IMG/VR virus record: IMGVR_UViG_3300044726_000067
Location: 1-41,948 of that record
Length of the DNA: 41,948 nucleotides
Source of the DNA: a virus
Direction: 5' to 3' (one strand)
The notes below the pieces were generated by a model. It saw nothing but the letters and a program-made list of their open reading frames with translations. It did not search any database and was not told where the DNA came from. The position numbers and the translations under genes are program-made. Shown piece by piece: positions 18,077-24,283 of this stretch (its first letter is position 1; each line of letters opens with the position of its first letter).

Positions 18077-18607
18077 ATGGCAATCATCAATCACGGCAGA
18101 TGGGTGCGCTATCCGCGGCCGGCGGACACCCCCGACGACATCTCGCAGGGTGTCGTGTTTCTGCGTCGCGAAGGCGACGGCAAGGACTGGTACGTCCACC
18201 TCTACGGGAGAAAGATCGGCGACCCGCACAACCCGGCGCCCAAGGTCGATCCCAAGACGCTACTGCCGCTGGCGCAGCAGCCGCCCAGGCCCAAGGGCGT
18301 GTTCCAGAAGGACAGCATCAAGGGCGCCGCGCTGTTTCACGAGCACCTCGGCGTGCATATTGTCGGTGCGGTGACGCGCGACGAGACCGCGATCTTCCCG
18401 TTCAATCAGTATGTGTTCGAGATCACCGACAACGGCAGCAGAGATCCGCAGGCCGAGTTCGGCGGCAGAATATACGACCCGGTGAAGATCAAATTCGGAG
18501 ACCGGCCCGCGCCGACCGAGCCGCCTTCGTCGCCCGCGGTTGTGGCGCTGACCGAGGCGCTGGACGCGGCGCTGAAGCGGATCGAGGTGCTGGAGAAGCG
18601 GCGGTGA
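18077..18607 (+). CDS. Hypothetical protein following the tail fibre
   Basis: 176 residues, ATG directly after the previous stop. It has a beta-rich body (VVFLRREGDGKDWYVHLYGR, IFPFNQYVFEITDNGS) and a short C-terminal coiled coil (LTEALDAALKRIEVLEKRR). The gene follows the tail fibre and precedes the membrane-protein genes, with its stop overlapping the next GTG. It may be a fibre accessory protein. No family is recognised with certainty. Confidence 0.8.
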   Translation: MAIINHGRWVRYPRPADTPDDISQGVVFLRREGDGKDWYVHLYGRKIGDPHNPAPKVDPKTLLPLAQQPPRPKGVFQKDSIKGAALFHEHLGVHIVGAVTRDETAIFPFNQYVFEITDNGSRDPQAEFGGRIYDPVKIKFGDRPAPTEPPSSPAVVALTEALDAALKRIEVLEKRR

Positions 18608-18792
18608 ACAACGTCTCCGACAACCTTGCGAAGCAGGTTGTCGATAGTCTGCGCGCGACGCCGTTTGTGTTGGCGCTACTGGTGCTCAACGTGATCTCGC
18701 TGGCCGGCTTCGCCTTCATCCTGGTGGAGGTGTCGCAGGCGATGGAAAGGCGCGAAGCAATCATCGCGCGGTGCTTGGACAACAGAGGATAG
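18604..18792 (+). CDS. Small membrane protein, holin-like candidate
   Basis: 62 residues from GTG 18604, overlapping the preceding stop (GTGA). Residues 18-41 form one hydrophobic span (PFVLALLVLNVISLAGFAFI), followed by a charged cytoplasmic-type tail (MERREAIIARC). I recognise this type from lysis-region small membrane proteins of Bradyrhizobium-type phages and prophages. Position after the fibre genes and next to a second membrane protein makes holin or spanin-like work likely, but no signature proves it. Confidence 0.75.
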   Translation: MNNVSDNLAKQVVDSLRATPFVLALLVLNVISLAGFAFILVEVSQAMERREAIIARCLDNRG

Positions 18793-18796
18793 CGCC

Positions 18797-19006
18797 ATGA
18801 TTGAGAGCCTGGTTTATTTCGTGATCTACCTGATCGTGATCGGTTTGATTGCGTTTTTGCTGAACTACCTAGTGGACGCAATCCCGCTGCAAGAACCGTT
18901 TCGCAAGATCGCCAAGATCGCGATCATGGTGATCAGTGTGCTGATCCTGATCATCTTATTGTTAAGCCTGATCGGCATTGGCAGCCCTCTTCCACGACTA
19001 AGGTGA
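18797..19006 (+). CDS. Small two-span membrane protein (Thivi_2564-like)
   Basis: 69 residues, ATG at 18797 (AGAGGATAGCGCC upstream). Two hydrophobic spans flank a short loop with the motif NYLVDAIPLQEPFRKI. The pattern of a span, then Y-x-V-x-x-I-P-x-x-x-P-F, then a second span is that of the Thivi_2564 family of small membrane proteins, seen in proteobacteria and in phages. Together with the preceding protein it makes up the probable membrane part of the lysis module; which of them would act as holin cannot be told from sequence. Confidence 0.75.
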   Translation: MIESLVYFVIYLIVIGLIAFLLNYLVDAIPLQEPFRKIAKIAIMVISVLILIILLLSLIGIGSPLPRLR

Positions 19007-19009
19007 CCC

Positions 19010-19138
19010 GTGGCTGACGAACCCGAGAAGATCCCGGCGCCGCCGCTCGTTGTGATCGCGCTGACCATCCCCGATGGTGTGGATATCTCGATCATAATCA
19101 ATGGCGAGCAGTTTCTGGTTGAGCACGAAGACGATTAG
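19010..19138 (+). CDS. Very small acidic protein
   Basis: 42 residues from GTG 19010 with AAGGTGA directly upstream; the upstream gene's stop lies four bases before. The product is VADEPEKIPAPPLVVIALTI, then an acidic end with HEDD. It holds two short beta-like segments. It is placed between the membrane-protein genes and the exported protein gene. The ribosome site and tight packing support expression. No function is known. Confidence 0.55.
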   Translation: MADEPEKIPAPPLVVIALTIPDGVDISIIINGEQFLVEHEDD

Positions 19139-19185
19139 GTAATACCCTGCTGCCGCGCCTTTCCGGCGCAGCAACAGGAGCCATC

Positions 19186-19896
19186 ATGAAACGCCTTCTA
19201 TTCGCGGCGCTGCTTGCGCTCGCGACCGTGCCTGCACACGCCGTCGACATCAATATCCTGACCGTCACCGGCACCTGGGTCGACATCGATCCCAATGCAC
19301 TGCCCGGCTCTTCGGGCCTCGGCACCAGCTCCATCCGCTGGGGCCAGCCCACCAACCAGCCACAATCCGGCTACGACTTCGCCGGTAACGCCCCGCAAAC
19401 CTTCGCGCTGGGCAGCGGAGCAACCCTCGGCACCTTCACCCACATCAACAACCCCATCAACGCCGGGAGCTCAATCACGGGGGCGACGCTCGCCCTTCAG
19501 ATCAGCTTTACGGCGCCTGACTTGTTCGTGGGCACGAAGATAATGAACTCTCAGTTCATCTTCTCGCACAACGAGACGTCCAATGTCGGCGGCAATAACT
19601 GCTGCCCCGACATCGTCACGGCGGTGCTGAACCCCGCTCAGACCGACCTCTTCAGCTTCAACGGTATCGACTACGCCTTTGGCGTCACCGGCTTCCAGGT
19701 CGGCAACACCAACTTTGTGCAGTTCTCCTCCCCAGAGGGTGGCACGAACCAAGCCTTCCTGCGCGGCACGTTTGCTGATGTCACCCAGTTCGCAGTCCCC
19801 GGCCCTGTGGTCGGCGCCGGCATCCCTGGCATCATCGCTGCGTGCGCCGGGCTCGTTGCCCTTGCGCGTCGCCGGCGGCGACAGGCGGCCATCTAA
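19186..19896 (+). CDS. Exported choice-of-anchor K domain protein with C-terminal sorting tail
   Basis: 236 residues, ATG at 19186 behind ACAGGAG. A signal peptide (MKRLLFAALLALATVPAHA) is followed by a beta-rich domain with the features of the choice-of-anchor K family: SIRWGQP, SGYDFAG, LGTFTHINNPI, an ET(P/S)N segment (HNETSN), a Cys pair, and SSPEGGTNQAFL. The end is a short tail: VPGPVVGAGIPG, a hydrophobic span, and an Arg cluster (ARRRRRQ). Such tails, of the PEP-CTERM type, are normally processed by exosortase-like systems in envelopes of bacteria. It is unusual for a phage and lies at the very end of the late operon before two terminators, as an added gene (moron) would. A role in changing the host surface is inference. 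Confidence 0.85.
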   Translation: MKRLLFAALLALATVPAHAVDINILTVTGTWVDIDPNALPGSSGLGTSSIRWGQPTNQPQSGYDFAGNAPQTFALGSGATLGTFTHINNPINAGSSITGATLALQISFTAPDLFVGTKIMNSQFIFSHNETSNVGGNNCCPDIVTAVLNPAQTDLFSFNGIDYAFGVTGFQVGNTNFVQFSSPEGGTNQAFLRGTFADVTQFAVPGPVVGAGIPGIIAACAGLVALARRRRRQAAI

Positions 19897-19900
19897 AGCA

Positions 19901-19987
19901 AACGCCCCGGGCGGAGGGGTCCTCCCGGGGCGTTGCTCTACTGACACAACAAACGGAGCGCCGGAAAAATACCCCGGCGCTCTTTTT
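19901..19987 (+). terminator. Tandem terminators at the end of the late operon
   Basis: The first hairpin pairs AACGCCCCGGG (19901-19911) with CCCGGGGCGTT (19924-19934). The second pairs GAGCGCCGG (19956-19964) with CCGGCGCTC (19974-19982) and is followed by TTTTT (19983-19987), a standard Rho-independent terminator for + strand transcripts. The - strand operon ends at 19995, so the pair may also stop transcripts from the other side. Confidence 0.88.
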
Positions 19988-19994
19988 GCGTCAA

Positions 19995-20375
19995 TCAGCT
20001 TGGTCCCACCAGGATCGATGGCGGTGCCGGCAGGATGACACCGATCGGGCGCCACATGTGCAGGCAGTGCGGGTGGAGGTTGATGCGCGTGAGGCGCGGC
20101 GGATGATACTGGATCACGGTTTCATCCTCGGTCCAGAACAAGTCTTTCACGAAGCACATCTCGTTCCATGTCGGTGTTTGTCTCTTCGACACGCTAACGT
20201 GCTCCCAGCCATAGCCCTCGTCACGCACGAGGCCGGTCGATGCCATGACAAGCAGCTTGGTGCCTTTCGGCCCTCTCAAAGCGAAAGCGCCCATCATCCC
20301 GTAGTCGGGTGTGGAGCCGTACTCACCCTCGCGGATGCGCGCCTTCTCCAGAAGTGGTGGTGGCGTTGCTCTCAT
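19995..20375 (-). CDS. DUF7694-like protein
   Basis: 126 residues, ATG at 20375 preceded by the repeated leader AGGCAGGGATAGTC. The sequence has the pattern of a phage and prophage domain of unknown function: GSTPDYGMMGAF, GWEHVSVS, PTWNEMCFVKDLFW, IQYHPP, then INLHPHCLHMWRP. I recall this as DUF7694. The conserved His, Trp and Cys residues suggest a metal site or a binding pocket, but no activity is known. It is the last gene of the - strand cluster. Its first ten codons are nearly repeated at 21063-21090 at the start of another gene. Confidence 0.8.
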   Translation of the reverse strand: MRATPPPLLEKARIREGEYGSTPDYGMMGAFALRGPKGTKLLVMASTGLVRDEGYGWEHVSVSKRQTPTWNEMCFVKDLFWTEDETVIQYHPPRLTRINLHPHCLHMWRPIGVILPAPPSILVGPS

Positions 20376-20387
20376 GACTATCCCTGC

Positions 20388-20594
20388 CTACTGATTTGGG
20401 TTCTTGCGTTTGCGCTTATCGGGTTTCAGCCGAAGTTCAACGGGGCCGTCCTGGGCGTACATGGCGGCGTAGTGAGCAGCCTCCGCTAGGGTGTGCTCTC
20501 TGTCGCGTCCCCATGCGCTCGCCACAACGATGCCGTCTTGAACGACCTCGTATTCGTATTCCTGCGGCTTCACGATCTTAATCCCGACTGCCAT
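20388..20594 (-). CDS. Small basic-tailed hypothetical protein
   Basis: 68 residues from ATG 20594, the first start after the repeated leader (GGCAGGGATAAAGGGA). The body has IVKPQEYEYEVVQDGIVVAS and TLAEAAHYAAMYAQDG, and the end is strongly basic (KPDKRKRKNPNQ). A longer reading frame reaching to 20786 would run through the next gene and lacks a ribosome site. The fold may be a small double-stranded-beta type (DUF-like), but no family is assigned. Its stop lies inside the leader of the following gene. Confidence 0.7.
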   Translation of the reverse strand: MAVGIKIVKPQEYEYEVVQDGIVVASAWGRDREHTLAEAAHYAAMYAQDGPVELRLKPDKRKRKNPNQ

Positions 20595-20617
20595 TCCCTT
20601 TATCCCTGCCTGACTGA

Positions 20618-20821
20618 TTACCGTTGGTCGTAATCTTCCATCCACACCAGAGCGTCCGCCTGACCTGAAAACACTAGCCACGCCGCATGGAGGCGCTTTA
20701 GTCCGTAGCGCGATCCAAGGGGGCGCGATGGCACCCATCGCCCGCTCGGCAACTCGGTTTTGTTTCGCCCCATCACGGAGAACCATTCCGGCGATGCGTA
20801 GTATATCTGCGTTGGTTTCAT
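20618..20821 (-). CDS. Small hypothetical protein
   Basis: 67 residues, ATG at 20821 placed right after the repeated leader GGCAGGGATAAGA. The protein is aromatic-rich (IYYASPEWFSVMG, HAAWLVFSGQADALVWMED). It could be a small globular inhibitor-type protein, but nothing specific is seen. It belongs to the row of - strand early or accessory genes which each carry the same leader. Confidence 0.65.
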   Translation of the reverse strand: MKPTQIYYASPEWFSVMGRNKTELPSGRWVPSRPLGSRYGLKRLHAAWLVFSGQADALVWMEDYDQR

Positions 20822-20845
20822 CTTATCCCTGCCTACTGGTTAACC

Positions 20846-21088
20846 TCAGTACGTCTCGTCTATGCCTCTACCTTCGTTGGCCTTGGCGAGCCGCTTTGTG
20901 TAGTCGTCCAGCCGGTTGAGCTTGTCCAAGACGATGGTGTTGGGCATATGAAACCCCTCCTTGCCGCCACGCTCTCTGTCGTGGAAGTAGGAGCCGAACT
21001 TTCCCTGCCGGATTTCATATCGCCTGCTCATTTTATCCCTGCCTGACTGTCGCCCCGTCTCTAGAAGTGATGGCGGTGTTGCTCTCAT
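20846..21088 (-). CDS. Small hypothetical protein with duplicated 5' end
   Basis: 80 residues if started at ATG 21088, which has a good ribosome site (TAGGTGAT). A second start at 21031 directly after the repeated leader gives 61 residues beginning MSRRYEIRQGKFGSYFHD. The first ten residues from 21088, MRATPPSLLE, nearly equal those of the DUF7694-like protein at 20375 (MRATPPPLLE). The body from residue 20 (IRQGKFGS) even resembles the next part of that protein (IREGEYGS). The gene may be a mosaic of a broken paralogue and another small gene. Which start is used cannot be settled here. Confidence 0.6.
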   Translation of the reverse strand: MRATPPSLLETGRQSGRDKMSRRYEIRQGKFGSYFHDRERGGKEGFHMPNTIVLDKLNRLDDYTKRLAKANEGRGIDETY

Positions 21089-21097
21089 GATTATCAC

Positions 21098-21367
21098 CTA
21101 TGGGCTGTGATTTGCGTCGAGCACAGCGCCAAGCCTGTCCATAAGCGCCAGCATCGTGTTCGCATCGAAATCACCATTGCCATATCCTAGCCGGTGATAA
21201 TCCACGGCATCAGCCGCCGCCTTAAGGATGGCGGCCATGCCGTTAACAGAAACACGAAGCCGCCTGATCTCGTTTGCGGCTTCTGCAATGTCGGCGTTCC
21301 TCAATAGGTGCGGCGGGTTGACCTGGAGGCTCATCAGTAGCCGATCAACGATGTCAATATCAGCCAT
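21098..21367 (-). CDS. Small helical phage protein
   Basis: 89 residues, ATG at 21367, overlapping the upstream gene end by eight bases (ATGGCTGA). The pattern is DIVDRLLMSLQVNPPHLLRN, then ADIAEAANEIRRLRVSV, with a later DANTMLALMDRLGAVLD. Short proteins with the D-I-V-(D/E)-R-L start and A-A-x-E-I-x-R-L-R are common in phages and prophages. No function has been set for them. Translation is coupled to the gene before. Confidence 0.75.
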   Translation of the reverse strand: MADIDIVDRLLMSLQVNPPHLLRNADIAEAANEIRRLRVSVNGMAAILKAAADAVDYHRLGYGNGDFDANTMLALMDRLGAVLDANHSP

Positions 21368-21803
21368 GGTCGAACCGCCAGTAACCGTACACGCAGCGGC
21401 CGCGGGCCCGTCGCGGGTCGCAGGTATCGTAGATCACGCCGTCGATCACGGCGCAGTAGTGCTTGCTCAGTGACACGACCAGCCGGCCGTTTGGCAGCTC
21501 GCCCTCGGCGAGATGGACCGTGCAGCCGGCGCCGATCGCCATGGTCGGCACCCAGGTGAAACCCAACTCCACCATGTAGTCCCGAAACCACTTGCGGCGG
21601 ACATTGATGCCGCCCGAGGCGGAACGCCCCCGCTTGGGCGTCCGCTTGCTGGCACGCTGGGTGGCATTGCCCAGCGCAAGCCGATCGTAGACCTGGAGGT
21701 AGGGCAGCCCGGCGACGATGGCGATTGAGCGCGCCACGCAGTCGCCGGCGCGGCCTTTGAAGCCGGCCTCGGCCCGGCCGCCGTCTGAGAAGATGTAGTC
21801 CAT
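21360..21803 (-). CDS. Conserved phage protein, possible papain-like fold
   Basis: 147 residues, ATG at 21803 overlapping the upstream stop as TGATG. Visible motifs are GDCVARSIAIVAGLPYLQVY near the N-terminus, then LPNGRLVVSLSKHYCAVIDG and VIYDTCDPRRARGRCVYGYW. A G-D-C-V-x-R-(A/S)-I-A motif with a helix, followed by H-x-x-A-V-x-D-G-x-x-x-D-T, is what a papain-like Cys-His-Asp arrangement would look like (C22 and the H of SKHYC). Homologues are widespread in phages as unknown proteins. I infer the fold from order and spacing only; activity is not shown. Confidence 0.8.
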   Translation of the reverse strand: MDYIFSDGGRAEAGFKGRAGDCVARSIAIVAGLPYLQVYDRLALGNATQRASKRTPKRGRSASGGINVRRKWFRDYMVELGFTWVPTMAIGAGCTVHLAEGELPNGRLVVSLSKHYCAVIDGVIYDTCDPRRARGRCVYGYWRFDHG

Positions 21804-22108
21804 CAGCGCCCACCCTCCGCTTCGTGAGCCGCCTGCTCGATCTCGTAGAGCAGGTTGCCGTCGATTGCGCTGAACAGCTGCTGGCTCTTCATGGTGTAGT
21901 CGATGGCGAAGCCGGTGCGCTGCTGAACGTAGTCAGCGGTTTCCTCGACGATCCTGTCGACCTGCGCGGCGAGCAGGACGAGGTCGGCGCGCACCGCATT
22001 GATCTCGGCGGTGCCAGGGTGGCGGTCCAGCTTGGCTGGCACCACGCTGGCGAAGAACGCCGCCAGCTCGCGATAGAGTTTCACTAAGTCGTTGTGTCGG
22101 TCGTCCAT
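21803..22108 (-). CDS. Small helical hypothetical protein
   Basis: 101 residues, starting at ATG 22108 with the conserved leader AACAACGGAGCAACCCA just upstream. A longer frame beginning at 22135 lies in the leader itself and is not preferred. The protein is helical (LYRELAAFFASVVPAKLDRH, ADLVLLAAQVDRIVEETADY). It is the first gene behind the operator-promoter at 22135-22163, so its cluster is likely controlled by the same regulator as the other two operator-bearing units. Confidence 0.75.
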   Translation of the reverse strand: MDDRHNDLVKLYRELAAFFASVVPAKLDRHPGTAEINAVRADLVLLAAQVDRIVEETADYVQQRTGFAIDYTMKSQQLFSAIDGNLLYEIEQAAHEAEGGR

Positions 22109-22134
22109 TGGGTTGCTCCGTTGTTGACGAAGCA

Positions 22135-22163
22135 CTGGTAGGACAAGTTGTCCGGGCTGTCAA
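22135..22163 (-). promoter_or_regulatory. Promoter with operator palindrome in spacer
   Basis: On the - strand: TTGACA (22163-22158), a 17-base spacer, TACCAG (22140-22135). The spacer and -10 edge hold CCGGACA-ACT-TGTCCTA (22155-22139), a near match to the palindrome at 32307-32323. It would drive the gene at 22108 and those after it. The -35 overlaps the stop codon of the 59-residue gene upstream. Confidence 0.75.
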
Positions 22164-22339
22164 TCGGTCCGCGAAACCTTTTTGATGCGCTCCACGATCT
22201 TGTCGAGGTCGTGCTTGTTCTGCTCCGTCTGGGTATCGCGAACGATCTCGATGCAGCGCAGCCGCTCCATTGCGACGGCGGCCTCGATGATACGGTCAAA
22301 GTGATTGCCGAGAACGTCAACTAAATCCTGCTTGGCCAT
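22160..22339 (-). CDS. Small helical protein, 59 residues
   Basis: ATG at 22339 has a strong ribosome site (AGGAGA) seven bases upstream; the stop is TGA at 22162-22160. The product begins AKQDLVDVLGNHFDRIIEAA and goes on with charged helical sequence (CIEIVRDTQTEQNKHDLDKI). It is probably a small helical dimer. No family is known. Its coding sequence covers the promoter element at 22158-22163 that serves the next unit. Confidence 0.7.
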   Translation of the reverse strand: MAKQDLVDVLGNHFDRIIEAAVAMERLRCIEIVRDTQTEQNKHDLDKIVERIKKVSRTD

Positions 22340-22348
22340 TGCCTTCTC

Positions 22349-22585
22349 CTATCGCGCGCCCGGCACGACGCAGCGCGGGTTGCCATCGTAGTCCCATGTC
22401 AGCTGCAACGGCATGGTGCAGCGCCACTCGGAACGCAGGCACACGCCCGAGGGCGCGAACCGCAGGCAGACGAACGCCGCCCGCTGTCCCTCCAGCGGTG
22501 GCGGTGGCGGCGGCACCGGGCGATCGAGCGGCAGGATCGTGCAGCCAGCGCAGGCGGCCGCAAGCAGCGCAGCGTATCTGGACAT
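22349..22585 (-). CDS. Putative small lipoprotein
   Basis: 78 residues from ATG 22585, with TTTGGAGG upstream. The N-terminus MSRYAALLAAACAGC reads as a short signal peptide with a lipobox-like LAAAC/ACAGC ending in Cys at 12 or 15. A Pro run (RPVPPPPPP) and then a Cys-containing body (FVCLRFAPSGVCLRSEWRC) follow. Outer-membrane spanin subunits are small Pro-rich lipoproteins, so an o-spanin-like role is possible, though the gene lies far from the membrane proteins at 18.6-19.0 kb and on the other strand. Entry exclusion is another option. Confidence 0.65.
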   Translation of the reverse strand: MSRYAALLAAACAGCTILPLDRPVPPPPPPLEGQRAAFVCLRFAPSGVCLRSEWRCTMPLQLTWDYDGNPRCVVPGAR

Positions 22586-22606
22586 GGGCGCCTCCAAAGC
22601 AAAAAG

Positions 22607-22664
22607 GCTGGGGAGGCGAGGGGGCCTCCCCAGCAAGTCCCCGCGGCGGGTGAAAACCGCGGGG
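22607..22664 (-). terminator. Tandem hairpins, - strand terminator
   Basis: For - strand transcripts leaving the gene at 22681, a hairpin CCCCGCGG/CCGCGGGG (arms 22639-22646 and 22657-22664) is followed by a second one with arms GCTGGGGAGG (22607-22616) and CCTCCCCAGC (22625-22634). After the second comes a run of T (22605-22601 read on the - strand). This is a good Rho-independent terminator ahead of the lipoprotein gene. Confidence 0.8.
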
Positions 22665-22680
22665 GGTATCAGGTGACTGC

Positions 22681-23592
22681 TCACCACCCGAATTTCTCGG
22701 CGCAGATCGGGCCGATGCCGCGCTCGATGCTGCCATCGTTGAGCAGCGTCTGGCCGCAGATCGCGCATTGCGACCACGCCTTACCGAACGCGACCGCGGC
22801 GATCTCCGGGTTGCCGGCGCAGTCCAGCACCGCCGCCTGCTCGACCGGCGTACACTCGAACCGGGCGTGAAACTTGCCACCCTTGATATGGCCGAGTTTT
22901 TTGCCTTCCGGTGTCTTGGCGAACAGCATGCCCTCCCACTGGCTGCCAGCCGAACCCGGCGTGAACATCACGTCGACCGCCTCGGCGAGCGAGCGCAGCT
23001 TCAGCGGCTTCTTGAACACGCCCTTCTGGCCCTTGCGGTGCGCCCGTTCGACCGCGTGGGCGAACGCCGTCTCGATCTTGGAGACGTCGACTGCGGGGGC
23101 GGCGGCGACCCGCGCCGCCTTGGCGGCAGTGCGGGCAGCGTCACGGGCGAGGCCGTTGCGCACGAGACCCATCTGCTTCTCGGTGAGCGAGCCGAACTTG
23201 TGCAGCCCGGCGAGCAGGGAGGCGGCAACGTCCCAGCGCGGCGCGGTGGCGACCAGCCACTCGGCCTCGGCCCGGTTCTCTGCCTTCCACGCCTCGACGG
23301 CGTCGAGGGCGCGGGCTTCCTTGCGGGCGGCGGCCTGCTCGCGCGCCTTGGCGCGGGCCGGGGCGGCGTTCTTGAAGGTCAGCTTGCCCGTGCCTTCGCA
23401 CTTGAAGCAGCTGCCGACCGCGCGACCGGACCAGCCAGTGAAACGCCCGGTGCCGCCGCACTTGGGACAATCCTCTTGGATGCGGTCGGTGACCGGCTTG
23501 AACCCAGCCGGCAGCTGGGGCTGCGGGCGCGGCTCGAAACCACCGGAGAGGAGGTCGGAAAGGTCGTCATTGAGGTCGTCGCGGTTGGTCAT
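22681..23592 (-). CDS. Zinc-binding protein: CxxCxGxG finger plus DUF6011-like C-terminus
   Basis: 303 residues, ATG at 23592 behind the leader core CAGCAACGGAGACGTGCC. Residues 42-70 carry two C-x-x-C-x-G-x-G units (CPKCGGTG and CFKCEGTG), a DnaJ-like zinc finger. A long Ala/Arg-rich helical part follows. The C-terminal part has CAICGQTLLNDGSIERGIGP followed by ICAEKFGW, the treble-clef type motif known as DUF6011. Proteins of this build occur in phages and plasmids and may bind nucleic acid. The gene has its own operator-promoter at 23618-23647 and its own terminator, so it is a single-gene unit. Confidence 0.85.
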   Translation of the reverse strand: MTNRDDLNDDLSDLLSGGFEPRPQPQLPAGFKPVTDRIQEDCPKCGGTGRFTGWSGRAVGSCFKCEGTGKLTFKNAAPARAKAREQAAARKEARALDAVEAWKAENRAEAEWLVATAPRWDVAASLLAGLHKFGSLTEKQMGLVRNGLARDAARTAAKAARVAAAPAVDVSKIETAFAHAVERAHRKGQKGVFKKPLKLRSLAEAVDVMFTPGSAGSQWEGMLFAKTPEGKKLGHIKGGKFHARFECTPVEQAAVLDCAGNPEIAAVAFGKAWSQCAICGQTLLNDGSIERGIGPICAEKFGW

Positions 23593-23617
23593 GGCACGTC
23601 TCCGTTGCTGATGACCC

Positions 23618-23647
23618 CTTGTAGGACAGCCTGCCCTACCATGTCAA
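23618..23647 (-). promoter_or_regulatory. Promoter with operator palindrome in spacer
   Basis: On the - strand: TTGACA (23647-23642), 18-base spacer, TACAAG (23623-23618). The palindrome TAGGGCA-GGC-TGTCCTA (23638-23622) fills the spacer. The layout is the same as at 22135 and 32303. It drives the gene starting at 23592. Confidence 0.78.
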
Positions 23648-24042
23648 GTGGTCCTACTTGCCTTTTTCTGTTGCGGCCTAGGCTCCAGCTCCGGTTCCGG
23701 CGGGTCGCCTTTGGCGTCCACATAGGCGTCGAGCTCGTCTTCGACCGCCTCCAGCATCGTGGCGATCATCGAGGCACGGGTATCCTCAGGCACGCTGCTG
23801 TCGTCCATGATCGCGTTCTGCATGTCGAGCAGGCACTGTGCGCCGCGGAAGAATGCCCAACGCAGCACAAACAGCTTGATGCGACTAATGCCGGCCGGCG
23901 CGTTGGCTACGATGTAGCGGGTGTAGCCGGCGTCAACCAATCGATTGGCCCTGATGTAGCGCACCGCGCGGCGGGCGACCTCGCCCCTGGTAAACAGGTC
24001 GTACTGATCGTCATCGCCATCATCGTCCGGGTCGAAGACCAT
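23644..24042 (-). CDS. Hypothetical protein
   Basis: 132 residues from ATG 24042, which overlaps the upstream stop (TGATG; GTG 24045 would add one residue). The N-terminus is strongly acidic (FDPDDDGDDDQYDLFTRG), the middle is helical and hydrophobic (RIKLFVLRWAFFRGAQCLLD), and the end is basic. An acidic start on a small early protein can mimic DNA, but this is only a thought. No family is known. Its stop touches the -35 of the next unit's promoter. Confidence 0.75.
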   Translation of the reverse strand: MVFDPDDDGDDDQYDLFTRGEVARRAVRYIRANRLVDAGYTRYIVANAPAGISRIKLFVLRWAFFRGAQCLLDMQNAIMDDSSVPEDTRASMIATMLEAVEDELDAYVDAKGDPPEPELEPRPQQKKASRTT

Positions 24043-24263
24043 CACGCGGGCTCCTGTGGATCGTTCGGGTCGGGGATGCCCTTGAACACGTCGTTGATAG
24101 CCTGCGCCAGCGCCTGCGCCAGCAGCGGGTGGCCGCCGAGATACAACACGACCTCGACCACGACGCCGTTATGGTCGGTGACGTCGAGCTGCACCGGACT
24201 GCCCAGCCCGCCGATGTTGTGGGCGGCGACGTGATAGACGTCGTGGATGTCGATGTGCGTCAT
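24042..24263 (-). CDS. Small hypothetical protein
   Basis: 73 residues, ATG at 24263 with the leader core GCAACGGAGCC upstream. Features are a His-rich start (MTHIDIHDVYHVAAHNIGG) and a beta-helix body (VVVEVVLYLGGHPLLAQALA). The gene diverges from the regulator gene at 24318 across a 54-base control region. No function is recognised. Confidence 0.75.
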   Translation of the reverse strand: MTHIDIHDVYHVAAHNIGGLGSPVQLDVTDHNGVVVEVVLYLGGHPLLAQALAQAINDVFKGIPDPNDPQEPA

Positions 24264-24283
24264 AGCGGCTCCGTTGCTGCAAA

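Larger units (their letters stand above)
20379..21049 (-). repeat. Four copies of a leader element in the - strand cluster
   Basis: The element reads, on the - strand, CAGT(CA)GGCAGGGATA, and stands at 20379-20393, 20601-20616, 20824-20838 and 21034-21049. Each copy ends 2-6 bases before an ATG on the - strand (20375, 20594, 20821, 21031), and the GGCAGGGA part can act as ribosome site. The long shared sequence exceeds what a ribosome site needs, so it may also be a binding site or a recombination point. Confidence 0.85.

Noticed and set aside
22768-24234. Open frame of 488 residues on the + strand
   Set aside because: It runs opposite to three well-formed - strand genes with ribosome sites and recognisable motifs (zinc fingers, DUF6011-like end). 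Its product is Arg/Gly/Leu-rich noise typical of high-GC shadow frames.
19995-24263. Possible integrase or excisionase in the - strand cluster
   Set aside because: None of the proteins has the Arg-His-Arg-Tyr set of tyrosine integrases or the serine recombinase motif, and no att-like repeat beside a tRNA gene was seen.
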